Positions 1-4,890 of a DNA stretch of 5,446 nucleotides are shown one piece after another. Every line of letters starts with the position of its first letter. The first letter of the stretch is position 1. The DNA is taken from positions 1 to 5,446 of the forward strand of contig DAOWMX010000161.1 in the NCBI GenBank assembly GCA_030642885.1, written 5' to 3'. This DNA comes from Anaerolineales bacterium. GTDB taxonomy: Bacteria > Chloroflexota > Anaerolineae > Anaerolineales > E44-bin32. The translations under genes and the position numbers were made by a program. The notes beneath the pieces were generated by a model. It was not told where the DNA came from, did no database searches, and saw nothing but the letters and a program-made list of their open reading frames with translations.

Positions 1-192
1 TCCCGCTTTCGTCAGGGCTTCTTCGATCTCGGCTGGTTTTATAGACTTTTCCTTATAAGAGAGCATGAGCTTTTTCCATGCAGAGCTGGCATAGGCTTCT
101 TCGATGCCTTTGAGCCCATCCAACGCCTCCCGTACTTTCAGAACGTGGTGGTCGGCGTACATGGTTGGCATTTCAAGGATAAGTTGTTTCAT
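1..192 (-). CDS. Small HMA-like domain protein, C-terminus cut by window edge
   Basis: The first 64 residues are visible, beginning MKQLILEMPTMYADHHVLKV and running off the left edge at ...EALTKAG. The pattern fits the beta-alpha-beta-beta-alpha-beta heavy-metal-associated (HMA) fold: a first strand (LILEM), a loop, a helix (HVLKVREALDGL), the 'GIEEAYASSA' second strand where HMA proteins have 'GV..V', a third strand, and an 'IKPAEIEEALTKAG' second helix. The CxxC copper-binding motif of classic HMA domains is absent; the loop reads MYADHH (residues 11-16), so any metal binding would have to use the two histidines. The ATG has a strong AGGAGG five bases upstream. The gene starts 13 bp after the DUF166 stop, so the two are almost certainly co-transcribed. 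The fold call rests on pattern and length; the function is unknown. Confidence 0.72.
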   Translation of the reverse strand, partial: MKQLILEMPTMYADHHVLKVREALDGLKGIEEAYASSAWKKLMLSYKEKSIKPAEIEEALTKAG

Positions 193-197
193 CGCTT

Positions 198-203
198 CCT
201 CCT
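198..203 (-). promoter_or_regulatory. Ribosome binding site of the HMA-like gene
   Basis: The minus strand reads AGGAGG, then five bases (AAGCG), then ATG. It lies in the 13-bp gap after the TAA stop of the upstream DUF166 gene, supporting translation from a shared transcript and fixing the start at 192. Confidence 0.75.
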
Positions 204-205
204 AC

Positions 206-997
206 TTAGGGGTTCTCGTCAACATGCCCGGCTGGTTTGATGTAGAGGTTCGACAGGTTTGATCCCAGCCCCTCCTTGATCGCGTCTTGGAGAAAGTGCC
301 CCGAGACGTGCATGAGTGTATCGTTGTAATCCCCGTCCTGGTTCATGCTTGCCAGGCAGGGGAAATGGTGATGCAGCATGCCGGTTTTTTCGACAGCATC
401 ATCGACTCTCACACCGATGAGGTTATCAGCAACGTATTTAGCGCAGCCACAGGCTGAGTCACGCTCAACCTCGACGGCGGTAATCTTCTCGTTCTCCACC
501 GTTACCCGAAATTCAGGTTTCCCGAAATGCGCTGCGAAGCGCTGGATCAGAGGGTCATCATAGGTTTCAACCAAAGGCTTGCGGTTGATGCTATCCTCGG
601 CTAAGGAGCAGAAGGGTTTGGGCAGTGCGATGGGGACGTCGATCTCTTTAAGCCACTGGGTGAGCTGGGTGGCGAGCCCCGGGGGCACGGATTCGTTGCG
701 GTCGATGGGTGCGACAACTGCCTTTGCGCCAGTCATCTTCACGATATCGGGAATTAATTGAACAAGACCCGCGACTTCGCCCAGTGCGAGAATAAGATCC
801 ACTTGGGGGAGCGAAGGGGGTAGGAAATCCTCTGGATCATCAACGATGGGAGGCAAGACGCGCGGCGCGGCCCAAGAGTGAACTTCCCAATCCGTGGGTG
901 CGTTCGCGGCAATGTTCTCTGCGATCCGCTCGCCCCATTTTCCTTGGGTGACACTCAAGATTTGGAATAGATTATCGGATGCGCTGGCACCCTTCAC
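206..997 (-). CDS. DUF166 family protein
   Basis: A 263-residue protein matching the DUF166 family (known from methanogenic archaea and some bacteria; homologues are sometimes labelled thymidylate synthase, which I would not rely on). Recognisable family blocks are ILSVTQGKWGERIAENIA (13-30), the KPFCSL motif (C130), the FGKP segment near 158-161, the ACGCA motif (C183, C185), LHHHFPCLASM (H209-H211, C214) and LMHVSGH (H230, H234). This clustering of invariant-looking Cys and His in the C-terminal half suggests a metal or cluster site, which is inference. There is no signal peptide or membrane segment, so it is probably cytoplasmic. The start is GTG at 997; a stop codon lies in frame just upstream with no other start between, and a weak GAGG sits 10 bases before the GTG. 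It leads a leftward pair with the HMA-like gene. Biochemical role unknown. Confidence 0.82.
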   Translation of the reverse strand: MKGASASDNLFQILSVTQGKWGERIAENIAANAPTDWEVHSWAAPRVLPPIVDDPEDFLPPSLPQVDLILALGEVAGLVQLIPDIVKMTGAKAVVAPIDRNESVPPGLATQLTQWLKEIDVPIALPKPFCSLAEDSINRKPLVETYDDPLIQRFAAHFGKPEFRVTVENEKITAVEVERDSACGCAKYVADNLIGVRVDDAVEKTGMLHHHFPCLASMNQDGDYNDTLMHVSGHFLQDAIKEGLGSNLSNLYIKPAGHVDENP

Positions 998-1102
998 GAA
1001 TAAATAACCTCGTTTATCGACGTCTGGAACTCTTTAAGATGATGCTGGCTAGCCTCCTTAAACGGGAGTGGGGAAAGTCACTCTTTGGAGCGTAAGTTGT
1101 CC

Positions 1103-1131
1103 TTTATGCACCATTTCTACCCGATTTGCAA
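1103..1131 (-). promoter_or_regulatory. Candidate promoter for the DUF166/HMA-like unit
   Basis: Read on the minus strand: -35 hexamer TTGCAA (1131-1126), exactly 17 bases of spacer, then -10 hexamer CATAAA (1108-1103). Each hexamer matches the sigma-70 consensus at four of six positions. It would give a leader of about 100 nt before the GTG at 997. Its -35 is the same DNA as the -35 of the rightward promoter, because TTGCAA is its own reverse complement. Confidence 0.4.
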
Positions 1132-1154
1132 GGATGGTTCTCGGAAGGTATAAA
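1126..1154 (+). promoter_or_regulatory. Candidate promoter for the cytochrome c gene
   Basis: -35 hexamer TTGCAA (1126-1131, four of six consensus positions), a 17-base spacer, and -10 hexamer TATAAA (1149-1154, five of six). This is the best sigma-70-like promoter in the intergenic region. It lies about 225 bp upstream of the cytochrome ATG, implying a long leader. Confidence 0.5.
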
Positions 1155-1225
1155 AAGGGCGGCAAAAGGTACCCTGTGCGCGGTGGGGGAAAGTAAAAGA
1201 TGAAGATTTCAAGTGTTCATTGGTC

Positions 1226-1243
1226 GGCAATGTGAATGTTGCC
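1226..1243. repeat. Inverted repeat GGCAA-N8-TTGCC in the cytochrome leader
   Basis: The arms GGCAA (1226-1230) and TTGCC (1239-1243) are perfect reverse complements around TGTGAATG. It could be a dimeric regulator operator or a small RNA hairpin in the cytochrome leader. Arms of five bases can occur by chance, so confidence is modest. Confidence 0.3.
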
Positions 1244-1379
1244 TATGAGTGAGAGTGTGACCCTAGAAGGATATGCAGAGTTTCAGACATAGTCTATTCT
1301 TGATGGTGGCTCATCCGCCGATCCGATAGGTATCGACCGGGTATTCGACTATGATAGGGCGGAAGGAGAATGTTAAATA

Positions 1380-1853
1380 ATGAAGCAACAACAATACACG
1401 CTGAGCATTTTCATCCTACTGATAATTTTGTCTCTCGTGCTAACGGGATGTGCAAGTTCTGATGGTGAGGAAGATCGGGTGGTTTATATTAGCAACGAGA
1501 CTGGCGTTGAAGCGCCGTTGGTCATTCCCGCCGAGTATAGGGATAAGGTCAACCCGCTGGCGGGCGACCCTGCGGCGATCGCTTCCGGGAGCGAAGCTTA
1601 TTTCGCTCTATGCAGCCAATGCCATGGAGAGGATGGGCGCGGTGAAGGACCTGATGCGGCTGGGTTAAATCCACGACCTGCTGATTTCACCGATCAAGAG
1701 CAGATGCAAGAAAATACAGATGGTTACCTGTTATGGCGAATTTCGGATGGTGGGGATTTTGATCCCTACAATTCCTTGATGACAGCCTGGGGCACGCTGC
1801 TCAGCGAACAGGAGATCTGGGAGTTAATCTCCTACCTGCGGACTCTTCCGTGA
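1380..1853 (+). CDS. Lipoprotein mono-heme class I cytochrome c
   Basis: A 157-residue exported electron carrier. The N-terminus is a lipoprotein signal peptide: MKQQQ, a hydrophobic core (residues 6-21), then the lipobox LTGC with the lipidated cysteine at C24, so the mature protein should sit on the outer face of the cytoplasmic membrane. A polar linker follows (25-66), then one cytochrome c domain. Heme attaches at C78-S-Q-C81-H82, H82 being the proximal ligand; M134 in the SLMTAWG segment is the likely distal ligand; the terminal helix EIWELISYLRTLP matches the usual 'W.li.YL..l' ending. The GEDGRGEGP and PRPADF segments are typical of small cytochromes acting with respiratory or oxidase complexes. 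ATG 1380 is preceded by GGAAGGAGA about 10 bases upstream. It stands alone between a divergent promoter region and a terminator; no redox partner is encoded here. Confidence 0.93.
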   Translation: MKQQQYTLSIFILLIILSLVLTGCASSDGEEDRVVYISNETGVEAPLVIPAEYRDKVNPLAGDPAAIASGSEAYFALCSQCHGEDGRGEGPDAAGLNPRPADFTDQEQMQENTDGYLLWRISDGGDFDPYNSLMTAWGTLLSEQEIWELISYLRTLP

Positions 1854-1867
1854 ATTAAATTCAATCA

Positions 1868-1900
1868 GGTTGCACCAAAATGCTGGGGCCGGGTGCAATC
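1868..1900 (+). other. Stem-loop downstream of the cytochrome c gene
   Basis: GGTTGCACC (1868-1876) pairs with GGTGCAATC (1892-1900) over nine base pairs, one of them G-U, around a 15-base loop. It has no T run of its own and lies 13 bp before the true terminator hairpin. It may stabilise the mRNA 3' end or slow the polymerase. Confidence 0.45.
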
Positions 1901-1913
1901 GAAGTAGATACGG

Positions 1914-1942
1914 GAGCGGATATCTCATCCGCTCTTTTTTTT
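1914..1942 (+). terminator. Intrinsic terminator of the cytochrome c gene
   Basis: GAGCGGAT (1914-1921) and ATCCGCTC (1927-1934) form a perfect eight-pair stem with loop ATCTC, followed at once by eight T residues (1935-1942). This is a textbook rho-independent terminator about 60 bp after the cytochrome stop codon. It separates that transcript from everything to the right. Confidence 0.9.
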
Positions 1943-2052
1943 AGTTTCCCTTCATTTACTGTGGAAAGGTGAGACAAACGCGGATACCATCAGTTGATGG
2001 ACCTTTTTATATACCGGAACCCGTAGATGTGATGAATCGCTTTTTACTTTTT

Positions 2053-2080
2053 CTTCCCCCCTAAATCCCCCAAGGGGGAC
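2053..2080. repeat. C-run/G-run palindromic intergenic repeat
   Basis: A run of C, then TAAA, then TCCCCC-AA-GGGGGA (2066-2079), which is an inverted repeat of six bases per arm around AA. From memory, closely similar 'CCCCCTAAATCCCCC...GGGGGAC' strings recur in intergenic regions of many environmental bacterial genomes, so this is probably a copy of a dispersed repeat. Its copy number in this genome cannot be seen from one window. Confidence 0.5.
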
Positions 2081-2106
2081 GTGGGTGCAGTAGTCTGCCC
2101 TCGCAA

Positions 2107-2154
2107 AGCACTCAAGGCTCCTACGGAGTGCTGCGCGAAGCGCAGCGTGGAGCC
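2107..2154. repeat. Nested and competing inverted repeats
   Basis: Three pairings overlap. AGCACTC (2107-2113) pairs with GAGTGCT (2126-2132). GCTGCGC (2130-2136) pairs with GCGCAGC (2140-2146) around a GAA loop. GGCTCC (2116-2121) pairs with GGAGCC (2149-2154) and can enclose the second stem. The first excludes the other two, since it shares bases 2116-2121 or 2130-2132 with them. The tight seven-pair stem with a GAA loop is the strongest. The pattern is typical of REP-like intergenic palindromes; a transcribed RNA role is not shown. Confidence 0.5.
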
Positions 2155-2288
2155 ACACCCCCTGACAACGATCGATCTGGCTTTACGTTTCAAAGGGACG
2201 TCTCTAAGGAATACCCAGCAGCGCTCATGGGATGTACATCGTGGTCCTTCCCACGCTTGTGAGGGGTTGTTGGTTGTATGTGGGAGTG

Positions 2289-2327
2289 CGGAAGTTCTGC
2301 TTCCGGCCGCAGGCGCAACCTGCGCCT
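2289..2327. repeat. Two adjacent stem-loops in the repeat-rich region
   Basis: CGGAAG-TTCTG-CTTCCG (2289-2305) is a six-pair hairpin with a five-base loop. AGGCGCA-ACC-TGCGCCT (2311-2327) is a seven-pair hairpin with a three-base loop. The second can refold as CGCAGG (2309-2314) with CCTGCG (2319-2324). The core GAAGTTCTGCTTC (2291-2303) recurs at 2416-2428 with a single base change. I interpret these as dispersed intergenic repeat units. Confidence 0.5.
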
Positions 2328-2415
2328 TGAGGGTTGAGCCTGAACTTGGAGATTGGTCATACTGGAAGTTATGGAGGGATAAAAACGACTTCCTCCGTCA
2401 TCACCAGGGGGACCA

Positions 2416-2428
2416 GAAGTTCAGCTTC
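2416..2428. repeat. Second copy of the GAAGTTCWGCTTC unit
   Basis: GAAGTTCAGCTTC matches 12 of 13 bases of GAAGTTCTGCTTC at 2291-2303, differing only near the loop centre (T to A), which leaves the four-base stem GAAG/CTTC intact. A change in the loop with an intact stem is what a repeat under structural constraint would show, though two copies are few. Confidence 0.4.
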
Positions 2429-2615
2429 GAGCGGGAAAACACAGCGCAAATCCGCCAGGTCACCCACACAATTTGGAGGAGAACCTTTTTATTTTATACT
2501 CACGTATTCCATACTGATTGACCTTGCGGAGTGAAAAAGGACGATGCAGAGAGGGGTTTGAGCGGTTGACGTTTCTTATGGTTTTCCAGACGCGGTCGTT
2601 TGACGCCAGGTTGGG

Positions 2616-2644
2616 TTGACCGTGCTTGAATTTAATGATAAGTT
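2616..2644 (+). promoter_or_regulatory. Candidate promoter of the Fur-ECF transporter operon
   Basis: TTGACC (2616-2621) matches five of six -35 consensus bases. The -10 is less clear: GATAAG (2637-2642) matches four of six but at a 15-base spacer, and TAAGTT (2639-2644) has the ideal 17-base spacer but only three of six. Either places the transcript start over or next to the palindrome at 2647-2660, about 20-30 bp before the ATG. Confidence 0.42.
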
Positions 2645-2645
2645 T

Positions 2646-2661
2646 ATGCAAATCTTTGCAA
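2646..2661. promoter_or_regulatory. Nur-like operator (Fur-family binding site)
   Basis: TGCAAA-TC-TTTGCA (2647-2660) is a perfect inverted repeat of six bases per arm. Written differently it is ATGCAA-N4-TTGCAA, very near the box known for the Streptomyces nickel regulator Nur (tTGCaa-N5-ttGCAA), with one base less between the halves. It lies just after the candidate -10 and 16 bp before the start codon of a Fur-family gene that heads a nickel/cobalt transporter operon, where a repressor would block initiation. The palindrome is seen; its use as a metal-dependent autoregulatory operator is inferred from resemblance and context. Confidence 0.6.
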
Positions 2662-2665
2662 CTAC

Positions 2666-2670
2666 GAAGG
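2666..2670 (+). promoter_or_regulatory. Ribosome binding site deciding the Fur-family start
   Basis: GAAGG ends one base before an in-frame TTG (2672) and seven bases before ATG 2678. Only the ATG has a workable spacing, so the protein most likely begins MSCGKRL rather than at the TTG. Confidence 0.65.
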
Positions 2671-2677
2671 TTTGCCT

Positions 2678-3118
2678 ATGTCGTGCGGTAAAAGACTTGC
2701 AGAACAGCTTCACGAGCGCGGGTACAGGGTAACTGCCCAGCGGACGATCATTCTCGAGACGATCGCGCATATGGAAGATCACATTTCCGCGCAGCAGGTA
2801 TATGAGGGGGCGAGAGAACGCCTCCCAGGGCTGAATCTCGCTACGGTCTACAGGACCGTAGAATCGCTTAAGGGGGCAGGGATGATAAATATGCTCTCCA
2901 CCGGGGGAGAGCCAATGCGTTTCTCTCTGTGTGACCCCGAACACCCCCACAGCCATCTTGTATGTCGTGAATGTGGTTCTATCTTCGAAGTGGAAGCGGA
3001 GGAGATCGAAGCATTCGCTCGACGCGTCGAAGAGATAACCAGCTTCAGGATCGATTCGGTGCATTTAACCTTGGAGGGTCTTTGCCAGATCTGTAAACAG
3101 AAGCAGGCAGCCCCGTAG
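2678..3118 (+). CDS. Fur-family metal-responsive transcriptional regulator (Nur/Zur/Fur/PerR type)
   Basis: A 146-residue protein, normal length for the family. The N-terminal winged helix (about 5-80) contains GYRVTAQRTIILETI, HISAQQVYEGARERLPGLNLATVYRTVESLKGAGMI; 'ATVYRTVESL' (55-64) is the DNA-recognition helix. The C-terminal dimerisation domain (about 81-146) has the metal region HPHSHLVC (H89, H91, H93), and two CxxC pairs, C96-x-x-C99 and C136-x-x-C139, which form the structural zinc site in the family; H129 precedes the second pair. These features place it firmly in the family but do not show which metal it senses. It comes first in the transporter operon, 20 bp before the CbiM/NikM gene, downstream of a Nur-like palindrome. 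I infer a nickel- or cobalt-responsive repressor of its own operon; Zur, PerR or Fur specificity remains possible. Confidence 0.92.
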   Translation: MSCGKRLAEQLHERGYRVTAQRTIILETIAHMEDHISAQQVYEGARERLPGLNLATVYRTVESLKGAGMINMLSTGGEPMRFSLCDPEHPHSHLVCRECGSIFEVEAEEIEAFARRVEEITSFRIDSVHLTLEGLCQICKQKQAAP

Positions 3119-3125
3119 CCCTGAC

Positions 3126-3130
3126 AGGAG
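3126..3130 (+). promoter_or_regulatory. Ribosome binding site deciding the CbiM/NikM start
   Basis: AGGAG lies eight bases before ATG 3139. It supports this ATG as the true start even though the resulting protein carries extra residues before the usual N-terminal His. There is no other start codon or ribosome binding site nearer the conserved HIPDGFL. Confidence 0.7.
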
Positions 3131-3138
3131 ATTTTCAA

Positions 3139-4098
3139 ATGCTTTTTTCACCTACACCTTTACACATCCCTGATGGTTTTCTTTCCATTGGCGTATCCAT
3201 CGTCGGGTGGATACTTGCGGTGGTTTTCATCGGGATCGCCCTTCGCCAAACCAAGGATCAACTCGGTGAGCGGCAGGTTCCACTGATGGGCGTAATCGCG
3301 GCTTTTATTTTCGCCGCCCAGGCGATTAACTTTCCTGTCGCCGCTGGGACATCCGGACACCTTCTCGGTGGGACGCTCGCGGCGATAGTATTAGGACCTT
3401 GGGCGGGCACGTTGGTCATGACAGCCGTCATCTCTGTTCAAGCATTGCTCTTCCAGGACGGGGGATTGCTGGCGATGGGTTGGAACATCCTGAATATGGG
3501 TGTCATCACCACATTTACAGGCTATGCAGTCTATATGCTCGTTATTCGTTTTCTTGGATCCACCACGCGATCTCGGTTGATCGGGGGGTTCGTAGGGGCC
3601 TGGCTGTCGGTGATCGTCAGTGCGATGGCCGCAGCCATTGAGTTGGCAATATCGGGAACTTCACCGCTCTATTTAGGGCTGCCGGCGATGGCTGGCGTCC
3701 ACGCCATCATCGGGCTCGGTGAAGCTATCATAACTGTCGGGGCTATTGGTCTTCTGCAAGCGAGTCGCCCGGAAGTGTTAACCACCGGGGAAACGGCACC
3801 GGGGAAGCGCACAGCGACATTTACTTTAGTCGGTCTGCTCGTTGCATTGGGGGTCGCTGCTTTCTCCCCGCTCGCGTCAGCACACCCGGATGGCCTGGAG
3901 TTCATCGCTGAGCTGCAGGGCTTCTTGGGATTGGCGCAAGCTCCATCCTACGAACTGATGCCGGATTACACTCTGCCTTTCCTGAGCGACCCTGTACTTA
4001 CGACGATTCTGGCTGTCGCCGTCGGGACCCTGATCGTATTCGGGTTGGCCTGGCTCATCGCCCGAAGCTCAGCCCAACGGGGAACGGTCAGGGATTAG
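3139..4098 (+). CDS. Ni/Co ECF transporter substrate-binding protein, CbiM/NikM fused to a PDGLE (CbiN/NikN-like) domain
   Basis: A 319-residue polytopic inner-membrane protein, the ion-capturing part of a group I ECF transporter. Residues 9-210 are the CbiM/NikM domain: HIPDGFLS (9-16), INFPVAAGTSGHLLGGTLAAIVLGPWAG (63-90), QALLFQDGGLLAMGWNILNMG (101-121) and MAGVHAIIGLGEAIIT (184-199) are family signatures. H74 in GTSGHLLGG corresponds to the metal-ligand His67 of characterised NikM, and H9 to His2; the 65-residue spacing is exactly preserved. Residues about 225-310 are a fused PDGLE domain: a membrane helix (228-247), then AHPDGLE (248-254), the DYTLP segment (277-280) and a last helix (286-308). 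Eight residues (MLFSPTPL) precede H9, where most homologues start Met-His. Nickel versus cobalt is undecided from sequence. It is followed by CbiQ after 3 bp. Confidence 0.93.
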   Translation: MLFSPTPLHIPDGFLSIGVSIVGWILAVVFIGIALRQTKDQLGERQVPLMGVIAAFIFAAQAINFPVAAGTSGHLLGGTLAAIVLGPWAGTLVMTAVISVQALLFQDGGLLAMGWNILNMGVITTFTGYAVYMLVIRFLGSTTRSRLIGGFVGAWLSVIVSAMAAAIELAISGTSPLYLGLPAMAGVHAIIGLGEAIITVGAIGLLQASRPEVLTTGETAPGKRTATFTLVGLLVALGVAAFSPLASAHPDGLEFIAELQGFLGLAQAPSYELMPDYTLPFLSDPVLTTILAVAVGTLIVFGLAWLIARSSAQRGTVRD

Positions 4099-4101
4099 AA
4101 T

Positions 4102-4887
4102 TTGCATATCGACCTTACGGATCAATATCAGCATAAAGAAAGCCTGATCCACCACCTGGACCCTCGGGTTAAGGTGGTGGTTACACTTTTTTTTATCCTA
4201 GTCGTTGGGCTTGTTAGGCATGGATCCTGGATCGCCTTCGGTGCGCTATTTCTTGGGGTCTTAGGTTACGCGGCTGCTTCAAAACTTGGGATGTTCTATG
4301 CTGTGCGGCGATCGTTTATTGCCATCCCATTTCTGCTTGCAGCAGCCCCACTGCCCTTTATTATCCCGGGACCTGCCCTCATCAGCTTTCCCGCGCTAAA
4401 TCTGACAATATCCGAACCGGGGACAATTCGCTTCGTGAGCATCATGCTTCGGACTTTTATCGCTGTCCAGGCTGGAATTCTTTTGGCGGCAACGACGCCC
4501 TTTCCCGATTTGGTCTGGGCGATGTGTTCACTGCGTATTCCTCGCCCCCTGGTTGCGGTAATCGCATTTATGTATCGATATATATTTGTCTTGGCTGACG
4601 AGGTTATACGCCTTATGCGGGCACGTGCTGCGCGCAGCCCGGAGATCCCCGGCAAAGGGAAACCCTCCCTTCTTTGGCGTGGTCGAGTGACGGGATCTAT
4701 GGTCGGCAGCCTCTTCCTTCGTTCGCTAGATCGCAGCGAACGTGTTTATGGAGCGATGGCCTCCCGAGGCTATGATGGTGAAATGCGCACGTATTCGACC
4801 TTCCAGATGCGTGGAGTTGATTGGATCAGCCTTATCGTATTCAGCTTGCTGATCCTCGGATCGCTCTCGTTGATGTTCTTGAGGTAG
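4102..4887 (+). CDS. cbiQ: ECF transporter transmembrane (T) component, CbiQ/NikQ family
   Basis: A 261-residue integral membrane coupling protein linking the substrate-binding protein to the ATPase. It has the family's N-terminal LDPRVK (19-24), hydrophobic segments at about 25-40, 42-60, 70-90, 112-130, 148-166 and a terminal helix at 241-259. Two cytoplasmic coupling motifs equivalent to the Ala-Arg-Gly signatures of EcfT proteins are visible: A177-R178-S179 in MRARAARSPE, and S221-R222-G223 in YGAMASRGYDGE. Both vary the strict Ala-Arg-Gly spelling, as happens in CbiQ proteins. The start is TTG 4102, three bases after the CbiM/NikM stop, with a weak AGGGA seven bases upstream; the next gene's ATG follows the stop by three bases. 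This spacing points to coupled translation. The nickel form would be called nikQ. Confidence 0.92.
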   Translation: MHIDLTDQYQHKESLIHHLDPRVKVVVTLFFILVVGLVRHGSWIAFGALFLGVLGYAAASKLGMFYAVRRSFIAIPFLLAAAPLPFIIPGPALISFPALNLTISEPGTIRFVSIMLRTFIAVQAGILLAATTPFPDLVWAMCSLRIPRPLVAVIAFMYRYIFVLADEVIRLMRARAARSPEIPGKGKPSLLWRGRVTGSMVGSLFLRSLDRSERVYGAMASRGYDGEMRTYSTFQMRGVDWISLIVFSLLILGSLSLMFLR

Positions 4888-4890
4888 AGC

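Larger units (their letters stand above)
998..1379. other. Divergent intergenic region, 382 bp
   Basis: This region separates the leftward DUF166 gene from the rightward cytochrome c gene. It contains a pair of overlapping divergent promoter candidates (1103-1154), an inverted repeat (1226-1243), and the cytochrome ribosome binding site GGAAGGAGA (1361-1369). If the rightward promoter is real, the cytochrome mRNA has an untranslated leader of about 220 nt. I recognise no riboswitch core or tRNA. A strong AGGAGG on the minus strand near 1050-1056 has no suitably spaced start codon after it. A TATGAT hexamer at 1350-1355 could be a second -10 element, but it has no good -35 and would place the transcript start on the ribosome binding site. 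Confidence 0.6.
1943..2671. other. Long intergenic region without a convincing gene, repeat-rich to about 2430
   Basis: About 730 bp lies between the cytochrome terminator and the Fur-family gene. A rightward reading frame is open from GTG 2081 to 2521, but its translation resembles no family I know, is rich in Arg, His and Cys, lacks a ribosome binding site and runs through several DNA hairpins, so I treat it as chance. Leftward frames at 1952-2158 and 2460-2651 are equally unconvincing. The stretch 2053-2430 carries short inverted repeats, listed separately. The part from about 2430 to 2600 shows no recognisable structure; a GGAGGAG near 2475 has no start codon at suitable distance. The operon promoter and operator lie at the right end. 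Confidence 0.65.

Noticed and set aside
1050..1056. Strong AGGAGG on the minus strand upstream of the DUF166 gene
   Set aside because: No ATG, GTG or TTG follows at usable distance and a stop codon in the DUF166 frame lies between, so it starts no visible gene.
1245..1292. Fifteen-codon frame starting ATG in the cytochrome leader
   Set aside because: No ribosome binding site precedes it and nothing marks it as translated.
1350..1355. TATGAT as the main -10 of the cytochrome gene
   Set aside because: There is no acceptable -35 at 16-18 bases, and the transcript would begin on the ribosome binding site. The promoter at 1126-1154 is a better match.
998..1379. Possible cobalamin or other riboswitch in the intergenic region
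   Set aside because: I could not find a conserved core of a known class, and the flanking genes are not typical targets.
1952..2158. Leftward 68-codon frame
   Set aside because: Its 5' part is the reverse of the palindromic repeats and there is no family resemblance or ribosome binding site.
2081..2521. Open frame of 146 codons on the plus strand beginning with GTG
   Set aside because: No ribosome binding site, no recognisable family, odd composition, and it passes through several DNA hairpins. It is best explained as a chance opening in repeat-rich DNA.
2460..2651. Leftward 63-codon frame opposite the operon promoter
   Set aside because: It overlaps the promoter and operator region, resembles no protein family, and its basic composition is typical of chance frames.
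2672..2677. TTG start two codons earlier for the Fur-family gene
   Set aside because: The GAAGG ribosome binding site is only one base from the TTG but seven from ATG 2678, so the ATG is much better placed.
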